Below are positions 34,279 to 35,665 of a DNA stretch of 35,665 nt, piece by piece. The notes beneath the pieces were generated by a model. That model saw nothing but the letters and a program-made list of their open reading frames with translations, was not told the DNA's origin and did not search any database. The translations under genes and the position numbers were made by a program. Numbering within the stretch: position 1 is the stretch's first letter; each line of letters starts with the position of its first letter. This DNA comes from Rhodospirillaceae bacterium (lineage in GTDB: Bacteria; Pseudomonadota; Alphaproteobacteria; UBA8366; Aestuariispiraceae), in NCBI GenBank assembly GCA_002709955.1, contig PAQY01000009.1, positions 60,937-96,601 on the forward strand, read 5' to 3'.

Positions 34279-34336
34279 ATTCCCGCCTTCGCGGGAATGA
34301 CGCCGCACCCACGTCACCCCGGACTTGATCCGGGGT
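34279..34336. repeat. pair of REP-like hairpins
   Basis: Two adjacent palindromes fill the convergent gap: ATTCCCGC-CTTC-GCGGGAAT (34279-34298) and ACCCCGGA-CTTGA-TCCGGGGT (34316-34336). Both are well-known dispersed repeats in alphaproteobacteria; when translated they give the spurious WIPAFAGMT...HPGLDPGS peptides. The second is related to the element at 14891. Confidence 0.85.
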
Positions 34337-34407
34337 CCAGGGCGACAGGCATCATTTGTGCTGCCGCCCTAATACATCCCGTTAAAGGTCCGAATAGAAC
34401 CCCAGAA

Positions 34408-35385
34408 TTAATTCCCGGAAATCGCCTTTGACTTGGCGATCAGGTTTTCGGCCTGTTTGATGGAGGCGATGTCGATCAGGCGACCGTCCAGGGAGACGGC
34501 ACCCTTGCCTTCCTTCTGGGCCTGAGCCATGGCGTCCAGGATGCGCTGGGCCTTGGTCACGTCGGCTTCAGAGGGGGAGAACAGCTCGTTCGCCATGGCG
34601 ACCTGGCTCGGATGGATCGCCCATTTGCCTTCACAGCCCAGAACCCCGGCACGATTGGCTTGGGCCTTATAGCCTTCGGGATCAGAGAAATCGCCAAACG
34701 GGCCATCGACGGGGCGCAGGCCATTGGCGCGGGCGGCAACTACCATGCGGCTGATGGCATAATGCCACATATCGCCCCAATGATAATCGCGGGGCGCATC
34801 GCCGTCCTTGTCGGTCAGCACGCCATAATCCGCATGGGGACCGCCAATGACCGTGGTGCGCGCCTTGGTCGACGCGGCATAATCCGCAACCCCAAAATGC
34901 AGCGATTCATTGCGCGGAGAGGCCGCAGCGCAGGCATCCACATTGGCCATGCCAAGGGCGGTTTCGATGATCAGTTCAAAGCCGATCCGCTTTTTGCGCT
35001 TAACAGCGGCTTCCACCTGGGTCACCAGCATATCGACAGCATAGATATCGGACGGGGTGCCGACTTTCGGGATCATGATCATGTCCAGACGCTCACCACC
35101 CTGTTCCAGGATATCAACGACATCGCGATACATGTAGTGGGTGTCCAGGCCATTGATGCGAACGGAGATCGTTTTGGTGCCCCAATCGATATCGTTCAGC
35201 GCCTGAATGATATTCTTGCGCGCTTTTTCTTTCTCATCGGGCGCAACCGCATCTTCGCAATCCAGGAAGATGACATCGACATCTGACTTAGCCGCCTTTT
35301 CGAACAATTCTGTTCGGCTGCCGGGAACGGCCAGTTCGCTGCGGTTCAGACGGGGGGTGGCTTGTTCAACAATCGTAAAACTCAT
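34408..35385 (-). CDS. mcl1: L-malyl-CoA/beta-methylmalyl-CoA lyase (HpcH/HpaI family)
   Basis: The 325-residue protein is a CitE-like CoA-ester lyase of the Mcl1 type. NRSELAVPGSRTELFEKAAK, DVIFLDCEDAVAPDEK, then RINGLDTHYMYRD and ELIIETALGMANVD are signatures, with the acidic residues expected to bind Mg2+. The C-terminal GKWAIHPSQVAMANE is also typical. Mcl1 cleaves methylmalyl-CoA to glyoxylate and propionyl-CoA, and malyl-CoA to glyoxylate and acetyl-CoA, in the ethylmalonyl-CoA pathway. CAGGAGAG precedes the ATG. No other pathway gene is adjacent. Confidence 0.92.
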   Translation of the reverse strand: MSFTIVEQATPRLNRSELAVPGSRTELFEKAAKSDVDVIFLDCEDAVAPDEKEKARKNIIQALNDIDWGTKTISVRINGLDTHYMYRDVVDILEQGGERLDMIMIPKVGTPSDIYAVDMLVTQVEAAVKRKKRIGFELIIETALGMANVDACAAASPRNESLHFGVADYAASTKARTTVIGGPHADYGVLTDKDGDAPRDYHWGDMWHYAISRMVVAARANGLRPVDGPFGDFSDPEGYKAQANRAGVLGCEGKWAIHPSQVAMANELFSPSEADVTKAQRILDAMAQAQKEGKGAVSLDGRLIDIASIKQAENLIAKSKAISGN

Positions 35386-35485
35386 GAGACGACTCTCCTG
35401 GGACGTATATTAACCGGGGACGTGGATTAAATTCATAAATGGAACCTATTCCACCTAACGGAAATCGCAAGCAAAAACTATGGAT

Positions 35486-35665
35486 TTATGTTTTTGGTCG
35501 CTTTGCCAGGGGGTGTTTGTCCGCAACAAGGGACGCCAGACGCTCATTGAGGACATGAGTATAGATCTGTGTGGTCGAAATATCCGCATGGCCCAGCATC
35601 TGCTGAACGGACCGCAGATCTGCCCCATGGGCAACCAGATGCCCGGCAAAGGCATGGCGCAGCAC
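35486..35665 (-). CDS. xerD: tyrosine recombinase XerD (partial, C-terminal 59 residues)
   Basis: The minus strand from the window edge to the TAA at 35486-35488 encodes the C-terminus of a tyrosine recombinase: [10 protein letters not shown] (with the Arg-His of the active site), [18 protein letters not shown] with the second His and the nucleophile Tyr35 of this fragment, then [15 protein letters not shown]. The sequence is characteristic of XerD, which resolves chromosome dimers at dif with XerC. It ends 100 bases upstream of the malyl-CoA lyase start, in the same direction. A phage-type integrase is less likely given the [11 protein letters not shown] signature. Confidence 0.88.
   Translation of the reverse strand: MLRHAFAGHLVAHGADLRSVQQMLGHADISTTQIYTHVLNERLASLVADKHPLAKRPKT

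Noticed and set aside
34216-34431. 71-codon frame containing WIPAFAGMT and HPGLDPGS
   Set aside because: These peptides are the known false translation of REP-like repeats, and the frame lies over the two hairpins in a convergent gap.

Overview
The window reads as ordinary chromosome of an alphaproteobacterium, most likely from the Rhodospirillales or a neighbouring order. The evidence is a TIGR02300/FYDLN-acid gene, the order aroA-(insert)-cmk-rpsA-ihfB-lapA, an alphaproteobacterial-type soxBDAG operon, a Suv3-like helicase paired with an S4 RNA-binding gene, an Mcl1-type malyl-CoA lyase, and the hairpin repeats common in this class. Coding density is high. Most genes look G+C-rich (about 60% by eye), with two AT-richer patches around the NYN gene and the fic gene.

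Layout: (1) 1-3.5 kb holds a truncated LysR regulator divergent from a two-gene, Tat-exported molybdenum hydroxylase (IorA/IorB type). (2) 3.5-8.7 kb is the leftward heterotetrameric sarcosine oxidase operon soxB-soxD-soxA-soxG. (3) 8.9-11.9 kb is a leftward helicase/S4 RNA-binding pair. (4) 12-14.8 kb holds an orphan betI behind a palindromic operator, then a lipoprotein, a DUF350 membrane protein and a trypsin-like protease. (5) 14.9-16.6 kb is a leftward NUDIX-aminotransferase pair. (6) 16.6-17.6 kb is an AT-rich patch with a promoter, a hairpin/terminator unit and a NYN-domain nuclease gene, next to tRNA-Ala(GGC). (7) 17.8-24.4 kb is the housekeeping block TIGR02300 / aroA, nitronate monooxygenase, cmk, rpsA, ihfB, lapA-domain gene. 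(8) 24.5-27.4 kb holds cobO and cobQ with a SYLF-domain gene between them. (9) 27.4-31.5 kb is a leftward group MFS transporter, choline-sulfatase (betC), Fic protein. (10) 31.6-32.3 kb has a pair of Fur-like palindromes and two small unknown genes that overlap each other. (11) 32.4-35.7 kb holds argG, a DUF302 protein, hairpin repeats, malyl-CoA lyase and the 3' end of xerD.

Metabolic links: betC (choline sulfate to choline), betI (choline-responsive repressor) and soxBDAG (sarcosine to glycine) are separate pieces of the route from choline sulfate through betaine to glycine. The middle steps (betA, betB, demethylation of betaine and dimethylglycine) are not in the window. cobO and cobQ belong to adenosylcobalamin synthesis, and Mcl1 to the ethylmalonyl-CoA or 3-hydroxypropionate type of carbon metabolism.

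I see no CRISPR array, insertion sequence, prophage or complete defence island. The most unusual signals are regulatory: two operator copies exactly 40 bp apart over the fic start, a double Fur-like box between a transporter and two unidentified small genes, and a promoter-hairpin-terminator unit just ahead of the NYN gene. All coordinates, starts and families were read by eye without database searches.
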